Part shown: piece by piece, positions 26,523 through 35,115 of the stretch
How positions within the stretch are numbered: position 1 is the first letter of the stretch
Layout: every line of letters starts with the position of its first letter
NCBI GenBank assembly: GCA_019240215.1
Contig: JAFAYQ010000053.1
Span: 1-64,000 of the forward strand
From: Actinomycetota bacterium
GTDB lineage: Bacteria > Actinomycetota > Actinomycetes > Streptosporangiales > Streptosporangiaceae
DNA length: 64,000 nucleotides
Direction: 5' to 3'
Notes under the pieces: generated by a model
What the model saw: the letters and a program-made list of their open reading frames with translations, nothing else
Told to the model about the DNA's origin: nothing
Databases searched by the model: none
Made by a program: the position numbers and the translations under genes

Positions 26523-27017
26523 TTCGCGATCCGAGAGGGCCGGCTCACCGGGCGGAAAGTCCTCGGCGAGGTGGTGCAGGACCCGTTCGTTGAGGGCGGC
26601 GAAGGTCTCGAGTTCGGCCGGGGTGAACAGGTCGATGAAATTCCGGCGGACGTTGGCCACGTGCTGGGGCGCGGCCTCCTCGATGGCGCGGCGGCCGGCG
26701 GGCAGCAGGCAGATCAGGGCGCTGCGGCCGTCGGCCGGGTTGGGTTCGCGGACGATCAGCCCGCGCTCCTGCATGCGCCGGACCTGGTGCGAGAGCCGGC
26801 TCTTCTCCCACTGCACAACCGCGGCCAGTTCCTGCGCGGGCAGGTGGCCGGTGGGGTGCCCCGACAGCACGGACAGGATCTCGTAGTCGGCCTCGGTCAG
26901 TCCGGAGTCCTGCAGCAGGTGCCGGTCCAGGCGCGCGGTGAGCCGATGATGCGCGTGCCGGAAGGCCCGCCAGGCGCGGTCTTCGCGGGAGTCGAGCCAG
27001 TCGGGTTCCGTCGGCAT
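26502..27017 (-). CDS. MarR-family regulator
   Basis: 171 residues with the winged-helix core LPAQELAAVVQWEKSRLSHQ then VRRMQERGLIVREPNPADGR, the latter containing the wing with its conserved D-x-R. The two half-symmetric boxes at 27033-27048 and 27061-27076 lie in the short spacer before the divergent VOC gene, so it probably controls both. The ligand is unknown. Confidence 0.9.
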   Translation of the reverse strand: MPTEPDWLDSREDRAWRAFRHAHHRLTARLDRHLLQDSGLTEADYEILSVLSGHPTGHLPAQELAAVVQWEKSRLSHQVRRMQERGLIVREPNPADGRSALICLLPAGRRAIEEAAPQHVANVRRNFIDLFTPAELETFAALNERVLHHLAEDFPPGEPALSDRESPEQRP

Positions 27018-27032
27018 TCGCCCATACTACTT

Positions 27033-27048
27033 GGTTGACACATCAATC
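27033..27048. promoter_or_regulatory. MarR box 1
   Basis: GGTTGACACATCAATC, an imperfect palindrome 15 bases from the MarR start and similar to box 2 at 13 or more of 16 positions. Confidence 0.55.
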
Positions 27049-27060
27049 AGGTAGGCATAT

Positions 27061-27076
27061 GGTTGATACATCAACC
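27061..27076. promoter_or_regulatory. MarR box 2
   Basis: GGTTGATACATCAACC, a perfect 7-base inverted repeat around AC. Its centre is 28 bases from that of box 1. Confidence 0.62.
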
Positions 27077-27110
27077 TAACCGTGAAGAAGTTCACCGGAA
27101 GGAAGCAACC

Positions 27111-27541
27111 ATGACCACCACCCTGAGTTTCGCCGCCCTGACCATCGACTCCGCCGACCCGGCCGGCCTGGCCGACTTCTGGGGAAGGCTCTGGGCCGCC
27201 CCGTCAGCCCGGGCGCGGTCGCCGGGGACACGGCCGTCGACGTCACCGGACCCGACAGCGGCCCGCGGATGATCCTCCACAATCCCGCCGGGGCCGGGGC
27301 CGGGGCCGGGGCCGGGGCCGGGGCCGGGGCCGGGACGGCCAAGAACAGCGTCCACCCGGTCCTGGTCACCGACCACCACGACGAGGAGACCGAGCGACTG
27401 ACCGCCCTCGGCGCCAAGCCGATCGCCGAGCTCAACGTCCCGCCCGCGGCGCTTCCGCCCGGAGTGGCGGCCGTCCGCCAGACCACGTTCGCCGACCCCG
27501 AAGGCAACGAGTTCGACCTGGTGACCTGGCAGCCCGAGTAG
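27111..27541 (+). pseudogene. Glyoxalase/VOC-family protein, frameshifted
   Basis: The first frame gives a normal VOC N-terminus (LSFAALTIDSADPAGLADFW) but drifts into a nonsense tail after about residue 26. The second frame continues the protein (LGRPVSPGAVAGDTAVDVTG, later FADPEGNEFDLVTW, the typical C-terminus). The net shift lies around 27188-27195. Restoring one base would give a ~143-residue single-domain protein. Either a genuine inactivation or a sequencing error; an AG dipeptide tract from a hexanucleotide repeat sits in the second half. Confidence 0.7.
27287..27334 (+). repeat. (GCCGGG)8 hexanucleotide tract
   Basis: Eight perfect copies of a 6-base unit in the VOC gene, encoding Ala-Gly repeats. 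Changes in copy number keep the frame. The G-rich strand could form quadruplexes. Confidence 0.9.
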
Positions 27542-27632
27542 TTGCCCAGGCCCGCGCTTTACCGGCGGGCTGGGCCGCCACCGCGCCGAGCGGCTCGACC
27601 AGGCTGCGGGCATCCTTGCTACCCTCGCTGAG

Positions 27633-28691
27633 GTGCCCGAGCAGGCGAACCCCAGCGCCCCGCATCCCGCGGCCCAGTCCGCCGAGCCCATCCCGGTGCT
27701 GCGGCTGGACACCGCCCGCCGCGCCGATGGGACGTTCGACCAGACGTTCCTCGCCCGGCTGCGTACTGCCCTCCACGAGATCGGGTTCCTGCAGCTCACC
27801 GACTACGGCGCCGCGCCCGGGCAGATCGAGGAGCTGACCGCGGCCGCGGGCCGGTTCTTCGCGCTGCCGCTCGAGCAGCGGCTGCGGCTGGACAACCGGC
27901 TCTCCCCGCACTTCCGGGGCTACACCCGGCTCGGGCACGAGATCACCGCCGGCCAGGCCGACGCCCGCGAGCAGATCGACTTCGCGCCCGAGCAGGCGCC
28001 CGTGCCCCGTGAGCGCTGGGACGCTCCGTACCGGCTGCTCGAGGGGCCGAACCAGTGGCCCGACGACACCGTCCCGGAGCTCCGCGCGCTGGTCGAACAC
28101 TGGGCCGAGCTGCTGAGCACCATCGGCCTGGAGCTGACGCGGGCGATCGCGGCGGCGCTGGCGCTGCCCGAAGACCATTTCGACCAGTACTTCACCGGCC
28201 GGCCGCACTGGTTCGGCAAGCTGATCCGCTACGTCGGGGCGGCCGACGGCAGCGACCGGCAGGGGGTCGGTCCGCACGCCGACTGGGGCTTCCTGACCCT
28301 GTTGCTCCAGGACGGCACCGGCGGCCTGCAGGCGCGCCCGGCCGGCACCGACCGCTGGATCGACGTTCCGCCGGTCGACGGCGCTCTGGTCGTGAACATC
28401 GGCGAGATGCTCGAGGTCGCCACCCACGGCTATCTGGTGGCCACCCCCCACCGGGTCCTGCCGTGTGCACCCGGCGGGACCCGCGACTCGATCGGCTTCT
28501 TCTGGTCCCCCCGGCTGGACGCCTCCCTCGACGCGGTGCCGCTGCCGCCCGAATACGCCGAGCAGGCACCCGGCGTCCGCGAGTCCGCGCACAACGTCCT
28601 GCACAGCCGGTTCGGCGACAACGCGCTCAAGGGCTGGCTGCGCTCGCACCCGGAGGTGGCGGCGGCCCACCACGCCGACCTGCTCAGCTGA
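27633..28691 (+). CDS. 2OG-Fe(II) oxygenase, isopenicillin-N-synthase-like
   Basis: 352 residues from a GTG. The N-terminal non-haem dioxygenase segment (VLRLDTARRADGTFDQTF, later FLQLTDYGAAP) and the catalytic core with HADWGFLTLL (His-X-Asp), the distal His in VATPHRVLPC and Arg in GTRDSIGFFWSP are present. Substrate unknown. It is convergent with the DUF2332 gene and overlaps it by 8 bases. Confidence 0.88.
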   Translation: MPEQANPSAPHPAAQSAEPIPVLRLDTARRADGTFDQTFLARLRTALHEIGFLQLTDYGAAPGQIEELTAAAGRFFALPLEQRLRLDNRLSPHFRGYTRLGHEITAGQADAREQIDFAPEQAPVPRERWDAPYRLLEGPNQWPDDTVPELRALVEHWAELLSTIGLELTRAIAAALALPEDHFDQYFTGRPHWFGKLIRYVGAADGSDRQGVGPHADWGFLTLLLQDGTGGLQARPAGTDRWIDVPPVDGALVVNIGEMLEVATHGYLVATPHRVLPCAPGGTRDSIGFFWSPRLDASLDAVPLPPEYAEQAPGVRESAHNVLHSRFGDNALKGWLRSHPEVAAAHHADLLS

Positions 28692-29679
28692 ACCAGCGGA
28701 TCCAGGCTCCGTGCCCGTCGGTGAACGCGAGCGCCTCCCGCCCGCCCCGCGTGAGCAGGAACGGCGCCGGACCGGGATCGGGAGCGGGCAGCCGGGCCGG
28801 GAAGCCCGGTAGGTGCGCGAGAACCTGAGGACCCTCATTCGGCAACCACTCCGCGCCCAGCGCCCGCACCGCCGCGGCGAACTCGGTGCGCCGCTCCGGG
28901 CTGAGGTAGGCGAGGACCGCCGAGTGGAACACCACCAGCGTCGCCGTCGGCGGAGCCTGGGCCGCGGTCTCAGCCAGCTGGTCCACCAGATCGCCGCGGA
29001 CGACCCGGGGCGGATCCGCGCGGGCAACGTCGACCGCAGCCGCCAGCCGCCCGGCCCGCTCGCCCTCACCCGGCCAGACCAGGCACGACAGCCAGTGCAC
29101 GTCGTCGGCGTCGGTGACGTCGAGCGGGTTGAGGTCGATCCCCGCCCGCCACACCACCTCGGGGACCCGGGCTGGGAGCGGCACCGGCCCCCGCGCCTGG
29201 CAGGCGAACACCGGGCCACCGGGGCGGCCCTCGATGCGGTGAGTGCCGCCGGCCCAGCCGTAGCGGTAGCGGTAGCGGTCCGGCAGCAGGCACAGCCCGG
29301 CGCTGGCTCCGACCTCCAGCAGCGCCAGCGGCGGCGGCAGCAGCGCCAGCGCGGGCAGCAGGGTGGCGCAGCGGGCGGGCTCGTTGGTCTGGGTGCGCCG
29401 GGCCAGCATCACCGCCGTCAGCTCGTCGCGGCGATCCAGCACGGTGGCGCGGAACGCCGCATAACCCGGGAGCAGGCCCGCCAGGTAGCGGACCGACGCG
29501 AGCAGCAGGTTCGGCTGGCGCTTGTCCGGCGGCAGGCCGTCAAGCAAAGCCAGCAGCTCCGGATCATCGGCGACCCTGGCCGCGAACTCCTCGTACCGCG
29601 GCGAACGGCCGCGCGCCTCAACCACGGCAAACCGGCGGTAGTCCTCGGCCGTCTCCCGCTGAGCATCGTGACCGGTCAT
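28684..29679 (-). CDS. DUF2332 family protein
   Basis: 331 residues. The conserved blocks of this actinobacterial family are visible: SPRYEEFAARVADDPELLAL near the start, PPDKRQPNLLLASVRYL, then LALLEVGASAGLCLLPDRY, which resembles a SAM-binding motif I of methyltransferases. Catalytic function is unproven for the family. Confidence 0.85.
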   Translation of the reverse strand: MTGHDAQRETAEDYRRFAVVEARGRSPRYEEFAARVADDPELLALLDGLPPDKRQPNLLLASVRYLAGLLPGYAAFRATVLDRRDELTAVMLARRTQTNEPARCATLLPALALLPPPLALLEVGASAGLCLLPDRYRYRYGWAGGTHRIEGRPGGPVFACQARGPVPLPARVPEVVWRAGIDLNPLDVTDADDVHWLSCLVWPGEGERAGRLAAAVDVARADPPRVVRGDLVDQLAETAAQAPPTATLVVFHSAVLAYLSPERRTEFAAAVRALGAEWLPNEGPQVLAHLPGFPARLPAPDPGPAPFLLTRGGREALAFTDGHGAWIRWFS

Positions 29680-29980
29680 CTCTCCCGCCCAGGTCGTGGC
29701 CGCGGCGCCGCAGTACGATCAAAGGCAGCTTGCGGTTGCGCCTAGGGTTCCGCGCCCGCCCCGCCACGGCAACAACGACAATCAGGGGCGGACGGGCTGG
29801 ACCGAGCGGCGCCAGGGCCGGCACGATACCGGCCCCACACCTTACGGGACAAAAACCCCGAGGGCTTGCTATCGGCATGCCCGCCGAGCGGTGGGCGTAG
29901 CTCGAAGGGGTCCTCGTGATCAGCTTTCGCCTGACGTCCACCCTGACGTCCATCACGGCCGCGCCGTCCCGGGCCTGCCG
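29680..29980. other. Intergenic region, no gene seen
   Basis: The TauE/SafE frame stays open through part of it, but that translation is Arg/Pro-rich and unlike the family, so I do not assign it. It must carry promoters of the divergent DUF2332 and TauE genes; no clear operator palindrome was found. Confidence 0.4.
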
Positions 29981-30787
29981 GTGAACCCGGCCGGTCAGGC
30001 CGTCGCCCTGCTCGGCGCCGGGATCGTGGCCGGGCTGGTGGGAAGCGCCGGCGGCATCACCTCGCTGGTGTCCTACCCGGCCCTGCTGGCGGTGGGCATT
30101 CCGGCGCTGGCGGCCAACGTGACCAACATCGTCGCCCTGGTCGCCTGCTGGCCCGGGTCGGCGCTCGCCTCCCGGCCGGAGCTGGCCGGCCGTGGTTCCT
30201 GGCTGCGGCGCTGGGCGCCGGTGGCCGCGCTGGGCGGAGCGGCCGGCTCGGCCCTGCTCCTGTCCACCCCGTCCGGGCTGTTCACCCGGGTCGTGCCGTT
30301 CCTCGTCCTGGCCGGCTCGCTGGCCCTGCTGGCCCAGCCCCGGTTGTCCGCCCGCCGCCAGCCCGAGCCTGCCGCCCGCCGCCAGCCCGAGCCTGCCGCC
30401 CAAGGCCGGCCGGAGCCCGGGCCGGGTAACCGGCTGGTCCTGCCCGCCGGCGTGTTCACGCTGTCGGTCTACAACGGCTACTTCGGAGCCGGGTCCGGGG
30501 TGATGACGCTGGCGCTGCTGCTGTTCACCACCGACCCCGATCTGCCGGTGGCCAACGCCCTCAAGAACATGCTCATCGGGGCGGCGGCGCTGGTCTCGGC
30601 GGTCGCGTTCGTGATCTTCGGGCCGGTCAACTGGGTGGCGGCCGCACCGCTGGCGGCGGGGATGTTCGCCGGCAGCACGCTCGGCCCGCGGGTGACCCGG
30701 CGGCTGCCCGCGGGCGTGCTGCGCTGGGCGATCGTGCTGTTCGGGGTGGCGCTGGCCATCCAGCTGTGGATCAAGCCCAGTCGGTGA
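29981..30787 (+). CDS. TauE/SafE-family anion exporter
   Basis: 268 residues, about eight TM helices. The family's duplicated Gly-rich motif is seen twice: GIVAGLVGSAGGITSLVSYP near the start and NGYFGAGSGVMTLALLL in the second half. The middle loop holds a duplicated segment (ARRQPEPAARRQPEPAA). Members export sulfite, sulfoacetate or similar anions; the substrate here is unknown. The GTG at 29981 is chosen because the family domain begins there. Confidence 0.8.
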   Translation: MNPAGQAVALLGAGIVAGLVGSAGGITSLVSYPALLAVGIPALAANVTNIVALVACWPGSALASRPELAGRGSWLRRWAPVAALGGAAGSALLLSTPSGLFTRVVPFLVLAGSLALLAQPRLSARRQPEPAARRQPEPAAQGRPEPGPGNRLVLPAGVFTLSVYNGYFGAGSGVMTLALLLFTTDPDLPVANALKNMLIGAAALVSAVAFVIFGPVNWVAAAPLAAGMFAGSTLGPRVTRRLPAGVLRWAIVLFGVALAIQLWIKPSR

Positions 30788-30882
30788 CCCTTGTGCGGAC
30801 CTTTCCGGCAATTTAGCGTGAGCCTCAGTGACGGTAACCGCCGTCGGGGTGCCGCATCGGGCGGTAGGGGAAGGGGCAGGAC

Positions 30883-31104
30883 ATGGCCGAGCACGTCGCG
30901 AACGACCTCGACAAGCTCAAGGGGATCGGCCCCAAGTACAAGGAGATGCTCAAGAGCGTCGGCGTCGACTCGATCAAGGAGCTGCGGCACCGCAACCCGG
31001 CCCACCTCAAGCAGATGATCGAGGAACGGCACGGCGCGGTGGTGGGCCTTTCCGAGCATGAGACCAAGACCTGGATCGACGAGGCCCAGGCCTACCAGGA
31101 CTAG
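30883..31104 (+). CDS. Small helix-hairpin-helix (DUF4332-like) protein
   Basis: 73 residues. LDKLKGIGPKYKEMLKSVGV is a helix-hairpin-helix, usually a DNA-binding element, followed by SIKELRHRNPAHLKQMI. Comparable stand-alone proteins occur in many actinobacteria without assigned function. A good ribosome binding site (GGGGAAGGGGCAGG) precedes the ATG. Confidence 0.82.
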   Translation: MAEHVANDLDKLKGIGPKYKEMLKSVGVDSIKELRHRNPAHLKQMIEERHGAVVGLSEHETKTWIDEAQAYQD

Positions 31105-31184
31105 TCCGCCGGCGGTAGCTCACCCGGGCGGCTGGCGGGCCTGCTCGGGTAGCAGGCCCACCAGCCGCGTGGGTCACCAGGCCC

Positions 31185-32342
31185 TCAGGCCCAGGCGGCG
31201 GCCGGGACCGGGACCGGGCTGGCCGGAACCAGCGTCGCGACCGAGACGTGCGGCCAGCTGAGGTGGTTGAAGTTCAGCAGGACGCGCTGTGAGTACTGGA
31301 TCTGGGTGGCCGCGACCTTGATCTGGCGCGGCGCGGTGATGGCCACCGGTGGGTTGACCAGGAACTCGGGGACGGGCTGGCCCGCCGCGCCGGTCTCGGC
31401 CGGGATGATCAACGGCGGCTGACCCGGCTCGAAGATCGGCACCTCGAAGGTGTACTCGACGGTCTCGATCCAGAAGATCGCGTCCATCTCCACCGCGTTC
31501 GCGTTCGGGTTGGTGGCCTGGCGGTCGCCCAGCAGGAAGGCGACGTTGTCGGTCCCGCCGCCGAACAGGGGGGAAGCCGGCTGGGTGGAAATCGTGATGG
31601 CCGTGGTCGAGGTGATGGTCTGCGCCTGGATGTGATTACGCAGCAGGGTGTTGGGGTCGTCCAGCATGGCCTGCGTGATCGTGCCGGCGGCCGCGAACGA
31701 CGTCAGGTCCTGGGGGATCCGCGCCGTGTTCTTGTTGACCAGCGTCTGGCTGGGGAACGGGATCTTCTGGCTGGGCTGCCCGATGTCGAACGGGGTGATG
31801 TCCACCGGCTTGATGGTGGGCTTGCCGTTGATGAGGGTGAAGGTGCCCTGCGCCTCGATGGTCGTGCCGTGCGGGATCGACCCCATCCGGAAGACCGTGG
31901 GATCGGGCACGTTGGGATCGGTGGTCTTGGGCATCGACATCCAGAGGCCGGGCTCGAAATGGATGCCGACACTCTGGCTGGGAATGGTCACGTCCTGGAT
32001 CACCTGCAGGTAGGGAACGCCGTTGAGGAAGACGTCCGGCTGCACCTCGCCGCGGTTGGGGACGTTGCCCAGGGCCGGTGAAAACGACAGGGTCTCCTGG
32101 GTGAGGTTCAGTTCGAGCAGGTTGTCGCTGTTCGCCGGGATGGGCAGCTTGGTCGGCGACCCCAGGTCGGGCCGGAAGATGGTGTTGAAGCCGCTGCCGT
32201 GGAACGTCCCGGTGAAGGCGGTCAGCGGGCCCAGGCTGGGCACGGCCGAGAGCCGGTCCCGGAAGGTGGTAGCGGTCGACACCGCTCCGAATCTGAAGTC
32301 GCTGGGCAGTGCGAAGGCGGGCTGGAGTTGCTGTTTGGTCAT
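31185..32342 (-). CDS. Uncharacterised protein, possible haem-binding family
   Basis: 385 residues from the ATG at 32342, which has a GGGGAGAAAG site upstream; a longer frame to 32492 lacks support. No signal peptide or TM helix. Segments GTFHGSGFNTIFRP, LELNLTQETLSFSP, GIHFEPGLWMSMP and RMGSIPHGTTIEAQG look like a family I have seen annotated as haem-binding or peroxidase-like in fungi and bacteria, from memory only. It is mostly beta-stranded by sequence. No functional partner nearby. Confidence 0.7.
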   Translation of the reverse strand: MTKQQLQPAFALPSDFRFGAVSTATTFRDRLSAVPSLGPLTAFTGTFHGSGFNTIFRPDLGSPTKLPIPANSDNLLELNLTQETLSFSPALGNVPNRGEVQPDVFLNGVPYLQVIQDVTIPSQSVGIHFEPGLWMSMPKTTDPNVPDPTVFRMGSIPHGTTIEAQGTFTLINGKPTIKPVDITPFDIGQPSQKIPFPSQTLVNKNTARIPQDLTSFAAAGTITQAMLDDPNTLLRNHIQAQTITSTTAITISTQPASPLFGGGTDNVAFLLGDRQATNPNANAVEMDAIFWIETVEYTFEVPIFEPGQPPLIIPAETGAAGQPVPEFLVNPPVAITAPRQIKVAATQIQYSQRVLLNFNHLSWPHVSVATLVPASPVPVPAAAWA

Positions 32343-32517
32343 GGCTCTTTCTCCCCGGTAAGGCTCGCGGTCACCTGTGCGGAGTAGCCGCGGCACCGTC
32401 TGATACCTCCGCGGCGGCAGATATTTCATCGGCCGGACGTCGCCCCAACCTCGGATTGACGTTTCGCCTGCGCTTGGCGGGTAAGCGGTCACGCGCCGCC
32501 TTCACCGGGAGCAGGAC

Positions 32518-32637
32518 GTGAGCAATCGCTGTGAGATCGAAGAGCTGTGCCAGTACGACCGGAGCTGCCCGTTCTACGCGGAGAACTGCCGGATGACCCG
32601 GCCGCAGGAATCCGGGGACGGCGCCGCTAGCCGTTGA
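32518..32637 (+). CDS. 39-residue cysteine-rich small protein
   Basis: Starts with a GTG preceded by GGGAGCAGGA. The product has four Cys in the first 24 residues with spacing C-x5-C-x5-C-x6-C (CEIEELC, CPFYAENC), suggesting a metal-binding or disulfide-stabilised miniature fold. It overlaps the 3' end of the convergent MFS gene by 11 bases. Coding status rests on Cys spacing, start signal and codon use, so it is tentative. Confidence 0.5.
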   Translation: MSNRCEIEELCQYDRSCPFYAENCRMTRPQESGDGAASR

Positions 32638-34072
32638 GCTGCTGGGCGTGCCTGGGCAGCAGGCCGACCAGGAGCAGGGTCAGCAGGTCCAGGCCCGCGA
32701 CGATCGCGAAGACCAGTTCGGCGGCGGCGAAGTAGGAGTGCACGGTCGGGTGCCCGATCCGGGTGAAGAACACCGTGCCGAGGGCGGCCACGCCGATCGC
32801 GCCCGCGAACTGCTGGACCGCGTTGACCATACCGGCCCCGGTGCCGACCTCCTCGGTGGTGGCGTCGCCGAGGACGAAGTCGATGATCGGCACGAACACC
32901 AGCCCGGAGCCGAATCCGGTCGCCAGCAGCGCGGGGGTCAGCTTCCAGACGGTGACGCCGGCTCCCCAGTGGGCGATCGACCACCACAGCGCCAGCAGGC
33001 CGATGACGGCGATGGCCAGCCCCAGGTGCAGGCAACCCCGGCCGAGCTTCTCGGCCAGCACCGCCCCGGCCAGCAGCACGGCCACGGCGGTCCCGAACGC
33101 CCAGGGGATCAGCGTGAAGCCGGTGTGCAGCGGCGTCCAGTGCAGGCCCTGCTGCAGCAGCAGGTTGATGACGAGCACGAACGCGCTGAGCGAGGCGAAG
33201 AACCCGGCCACGATCAGCAGGCCGACCACGAAGCTGCGCTTGCCGAACAGCGACGGGGTGATGACCGGGTGGCGGCTGTGCCGCTCGGACACCACGAACA
33301 GCGCGAACAGCACCGCCGCGGCCGCCAGCATGGCGTAGGTCCAGGCCGGCCAGCCCAGCTCGCGGCCCTGGATGAGCGGGATGATGAGCAGGGCCGAGGC
33401 CGCGGTGAGCAGGCCGACGCCGGTCAGGTCGAGCCGGGCGGACCGGTCCTCGCCGCCGCGCCGGGGGAGCACCAGCCAGCCGAGCGCGCCCGCGACGATC
33501 CCGAACGGGACGTTGATGAGGAAGATCGACCGCCACTGGCTGCCGAACAGGTCCAGGTGCAGCAGCCAGCCCGCCAGGATCGGCCCGGCCACCGTGACCA
33601 CCCCCATCAGCGGCCCGACCGGCGTCAGCGCCTTGCGCAGGTGCTGGGGCGGGAACACCACCTTCACGATGGCCAGGCCCTGCGGGATCATGACCGACCC
33701 GAACAGTCCCTGCAGCGTGCGGGCGACGATCAGGAACACCACGTCGGGGGCCAGCCCGCAGGCCAGCGAGGCCAGCGTGAAGCCGGTCATGCCGAGCAGG
33801 AACAGCCGCCGGCGGCCGAGCAGGTCGCCGAGACGGCCCGAGGTGACCAGGCCGAGCGCGAAGGCGGCGGTGTAGGCGCTCAGTACCCACTGCACCGTCA
33901 CCTGGCCGCCGCCGAGGTCGGCCCGGATCGACGGGCCGGCCAGGTTGGCAATGCTGGAGTCGATCAGATCCATGATGTCGGCGATGACGACGACCACCAG
34001 CACCAGCCAGGCGGTGCGGAGCGGCAGCGTGGTGGGCGCTTGCGGTTCTAGCTGGTCAATAGACACGAACAC
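32627..34072 (-). CDS. MFS drug-efflux transporter, DHA2/EmrB-like
   Basis: 481 residues with 14 hydrophobic segments. Motif A (SGRLGDLLGRRRLFLLG) after TM2 and the DHA2-type segment in TM1 (LIDSSIANLAGPSI) are seen. A GTG at 34072 or 34066 starts it; the first operator (34067-34077) overlaps this start. The divergent TetR gene and three operators point to drug-inducible export of an unknown compound. Confidence 0.9.
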   Translation of the reverse strand: MFVSIDQLEPQAPTTLPLRTAWLVLVVVVIADIMDLIDSSIANLAGPSIRADLGGGQVTVQWVLSAYTAAFALGLVTSGRLGDLLGRRRLFLLGMTGFTLASLACGLAPDVVFLIVARTLQGLFGSVMIPQGLAIVKVVFPPQHLRKALTPVGPLMGVVTVAGPILAGWLLHLDLFGSQWRSIFLINVPFGIVAGALGWLVLPRRGGEDRSARLDLTGVGLLTAASALLIIPLIQGRELGWPAWTYAMLAAAAVLFALFVVSERHSRHPVITPSLFGKRSFVVGLLIVAGFFASLSAFVLVINLLLQQGLHWTPLHTGFTLIPWAFGTAVAVLLAGAVLAEKLGRGCLHLGLAIAVIGLLALWWSIAHWGAGVTVWKLTPALLATGFGSGLVFVPIIDFVLGDATTEEVGTGAGMVNAVQQFAGAIGVAALGTVFFTRIGHPTVHSYFAAAELVFAIVAGLDLLTLLLVGLLPRHAQQLNG

Positions 34073-34077
34073 TGTTC
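34067..34077. promoter_or_regulatory. TetR operator 1 (GAACACTGTTC)
   Basis: Perfect 11-base palindrome GAACA-C-TGTTC, overlapping the MFS start codon; binding there would block MFS expression. Confidence 0.62.
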
Positions 34078-34105
34078 TACTTCAGATCAAAGTTCCTGTC
34101 AATAC

Positions 34106-34116
34106 GAACACTGTTC
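34106..34116. promoter_or_regulatory. TetR operator 2 (GAACACTGTTC)
   Basis: Identical to operator 1, centre 39 bases away, between the divergent genes. Confidence 0.64.
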
Positions 34117-34127
34117 AAACTGACTTG

Positions 34128-34138
34128 GAACGCTGTTC
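34128..34138. promoter_or_regulatory. TetR operator 3 (GAACGCTGTTC)
   Basis: One-base variant of operators 1 and 2, 24 bases upstream of the TetR ATG; probably serves autorepression. Confidence 0.58.
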
Positions 34139-34162
34139 GCAAGGTTGGCTAGACTGCGGCCC

Positions 34163-34903
34163 ATGTCACCGACCCCGCGCCAGCGGCGCGCCGCCCGGCT
34201 CGGTCTCGACCCCGGCACCCCGGCCGCCCGGCGCGGGCCGTCGGCGGGCACCAAGAAGCCGATCACGGTCGACGCGATCATCAGCACCGCGTTCGCGATC
34301 ATCGAAACCGAGGGCTACGAGGCGCTGACCATGCGGCGGCTGGCCGCCGCGCTGGAGACCGGCCCCTCGTCGCTCTACGCCCACGTGGTCAACAAGGAGG
34401 ACCTGGACGAGCTGCTGATCGGCCGCCTGTCGGCCGGGATCGTGCTGCCCGCCCCCGACCCCGCCCACTGGCGGGCCCAGCTCATCAGCGTCTGCACCCA
34501 GCTGCGCGACCAGTACCAGCGCTACCCCGGCATCTCCCGGGCGGTGTTCGCCAGCGCCCCCACCAACCAGGACACCCTGCGGGTGGGCGAGGGGATGCTG
34601 GCCATCCTGCTGGCCGGCGGGATCGAGCCCCAGGCGGCCGCCTGGGCCCTGGACGCCCTGATCCTCTACATCAACGCCTACAGCCTCGAGCTGGCGCTGG
34701 TCCACCAGCACCTCACCCGCGACGACGACGCCTGGGTGGTCAGCCGCGACGAGCAGCTGCGCCGTTACGCCGCCCTGCCCGACACGTTCCCGCAGACCAA
34801 GCGCTACGCGGCCGAGCTGACCGCTGGCACCAGCGACGACCGGTTCGCCTTCACCCTCGGACTGATGCTCGACGGCCTGCCCGGGGCCCGGCCCGGATCC
34901 TGA
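34163..34903 (+). CDS. TetR-family repressor of the MFS pump
   Basis: 246 residues. Helix-turn-helix LTMRRLAAALETGPSSLYAH (about residues 54-73), followed by a TetR_C-like domain of the Tet-class (the KPITVDAIISTAFAIIETEG start resembles tetracycline-repressor relatives). The ATG at 34163 (MSPTPRQ) is preferred over an upstream one at 34145 because the third operator would otherwise nearly abut the start. It is divergent from the MFS gene with three palindromic boxes between them. Confidence 0.87.
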   Translation: MSPTPRQRRAARLGLDPGTPAARRGPSAGTKKPITVDAIISTAFAIIETEGYEALTMRRLAAALETGPSSLYAHVVNKEDLDELLIGRLSAGIVLPAPDPAHWRAQLISVCTQLRDQYQRYPGISRAVFASAPTNQDTLRVGEGMLAILLAGGIEPQAAAWALDALILYINAYSLELALVHQHLTRDDDAWVVSRDEQLRRYAALPDTFPQTKRYAAELTAGTSDDRFAFTLGLMLDGLPGARPGS

Positions 34904-34922
34904 TCGGGAGGCCAGCCACGCT

Positions 34923-34953
34923 CGGCCTTTTAAATATTCTGAATAAAGGGCCG
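34923..34953. terminator. Hairpin between TetR and murJ-like genes
   Basis: CGGCCTTTTA pairs with TAAAGGGCCG (one G-T wobble) around an AT-rich loop. It follows the TetR stop by ~20 bases. There is no long T-run, so efficiency is uncertain. Confidence 0.4.
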
Positions 34954-35115
34954 GAACGCACCGGCGAACAGGTCAGGCGCGGGGTGGGTGGCGAAATGGC
35001 TCTGGCCGGGCCGGATCGCCCGTTCCCGGTAACGGCCGGGCCGCCCCGCGGGGACGGGTTCATTTCCCGTTAAGTCCCGCTCATCGCCAGCGGGCGGGCC
35101 GGGCCAGTTGCGATA

